From positions 3,100,001-3,164,000 of the forward strand of contig NZ_CP029187.1 in assembly GCF_003097535.1 (NCBI RefSeq): 64,000 nucleotides of DNA, written 5' to 3'. A model generated the notes under the pieces. That model was not told the DNA's origin, ran no database searches, and saw only the letters and a program-made list of their open reading frames with translations. Positions 63,377 through 64,000 of this stretch are shown in pieces. A program made the translations under genes and the position numbers. The stretch comes from Flavobacterium pallidum (GTDB lineage Bacteria; Bacteroidota; Bacteroidia; Flavobacteriales; Flavobacteriaceae). The stretch's first letter is position 1. Each line of letters opens with the position of its first letter.

Positions 63377-63418
63377 TATGGCGATCAATAAAAGCAACAA
63401 AACAAAATCGGGATTAAA

Positions 63419-63853
63419 ATGAAAAATGCAGATGAAAAAAATCCGCATCTGGGAGCACCATTTACACAGACATACTTTCATGGAACAAAAGCGAACCTGA
63501 AAATTGGCGATTTTATAGGAACTGGCTTTACCTCAAATTATGAAAACAGGAAATTAAGGCACGTATACGTAACATCCACATTAAACACCGCGTCATTAGG
63601 TGCCGAGTTGGCTACAGGCGATGCTCCCCCACGGATATATGTAGTTGAACCCACCGGCGAAATAGAAGACGACCCAAACGTAACAGATAAAAAATTTCCC
63701 GGCAATCCCACAATGTCTTACCGTTCTGAACATCCATTTAAAGTAATCGGGGAAGTGATTCTTTGGCAAGGCCGCAGCTCCGGAGAGATAAAGGCCATCA
63801 GGGACGGACTCGAGAAATTGAGGCAACTGGGTAAAAATATCATCCTGGACTAA
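63419..63853 (+). CDS. arr: Rifampin ADP-ribosyltransferase (Arr)
   Basis: 144 residues, close to Arr-2 (~150). FTQTYFHGTKANLKIGDFI, HVYVTSTLNTASLGAELA, IYVVEPTGEIEDDPNVTDKKFPGNP and MSYRSEHPFKVIG follow the Arr order, including the active-site His of FHGTK and the Asp of EDDPN. The enzyme transfers ADP-ribose from NAD+ to the C23 hydroxyl of rifamycins and inactivates them. A chromosomal gene directly after a cassette-type repeat is notable, since arr-2 and arr-3 circulate as integron cassettes. Confidence 0.94.
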   Translation: MKNADEKNPHLGAPFTQTYFHGTKANLKIGDFIGTGFTSNYENRKLRHVYVTSTLNTASLGAELATGDAPPRIYVVEPTGEIEDDPNVTDKKFPGNPTMSYRSEHPFKVIGEVILWQGRSSGEIKAIRDGLEKLRQLGKNIILD

Positions 63854-64000
63854 GCATTGAGTTGAAGACAGAATATCATCAATCCTTTACAAATCTCCCG
63901 TTCCAATCCCCAAAATTACTTTGGATCATTATGATATAAGTTCCCTTGATTAATGAACTGACATCAATGGATAGATTTGATGATGAAATCTTTTTTTGAT

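Larger units (their letters stand above)
62894..63418. other. Intergenic region with REP-like element and cassette-like repeat
   Basis: 525 bases with no convincing gene; overlapping frames at 63098-63355 are short and unlike any family. It holds the second REP-like element and a partial cassette repeat that delivers a promoter to arr. Confidence 0.6.

Overview
The window looks like chromosome of a Flavobacteriaceae bacterium, most likely Flavobacterium or a close relative. The evidence is: proteins with C-terminal type IX secretion (T9SS) sorting domains, SusC/SusD pairs, promoters of the Bacteroidetes TAnnTTTG type, AT-rich spacers, and a tmRNA whose encoded tag reads GENNYALAA.

Layout. 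(1) 1-3206: end of a T9SS delta-60-repeat protein and an M28 peptidase. (2) 3301-22843, all on the minus strand: a polysaccharide utilisation locus (PUL) with SusC, SusD, a LamG lipoprotein, two tandem glucoamylase-like (GH144-type) lipoproteins, GH3, GH97, GH43 and a sugar permease, headed by a SusR-like membrane regulator. The GH144 plus GH3 pairing suggests a beta-1,2-glucan or related glucan substrate. The permease gene and susC share two operator-like motifs. (3) 22945-27111: a PNGase F-like T9SS protein, a LYS1-like dehydrogenase and a serine hydrolase lipoprotein. (4) 27308-28130: tmRNA with a serine-recombinase fragment whose frame runs into the tmRNA 3' end. (5) 28383-36449: a phosphorelay cluster with a soluble 1215-residue PAS/GAF histidine kinase, two stand-alone receivers, a LytTR regulator, a T9SS protein, and a PAS-HisKA protein without an ATPase domain.

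(6) 36691-52279: a block bounded by 46-bp near-identical direct repeats. It holds a MerR regulator with the B12-photoreceptor (CarH/LitR) motifs, an unusual photolyase with its FAD domain at the N-terminus, an FeS-type (6-4) photolyase, a DUF2256 zinc protein, folE, TIGR03643, two Crp/Fnr regulators, an AraC regulator, short-chain dehydrogenases, DoxX, YciI, VOC and CpcT-like genes. It looks like a light- and UV-response island. Two of its genes carry frameshifts. A truncated tyrosine integrase lies just outside the right repeat.

(7) 52900-59170 and 63290-63853: repeated ~180-bp modules separate small, mostly unrecognised genes, in a layout like integron cassettes without an integrase (CALIN-like). 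Each full module also carries a promoter-like element. One partial module sits directly upstream of a rifampin ADP-ribosyltransferase (arr), a classic integron cassette gene. A VWA/MoxR pair interrupts this region. (8) 59164-62893: HxlR/SDR/SnoaL cluster, a voltage-gated potassium channel and a response regulator flanked by REP-like palindromes.
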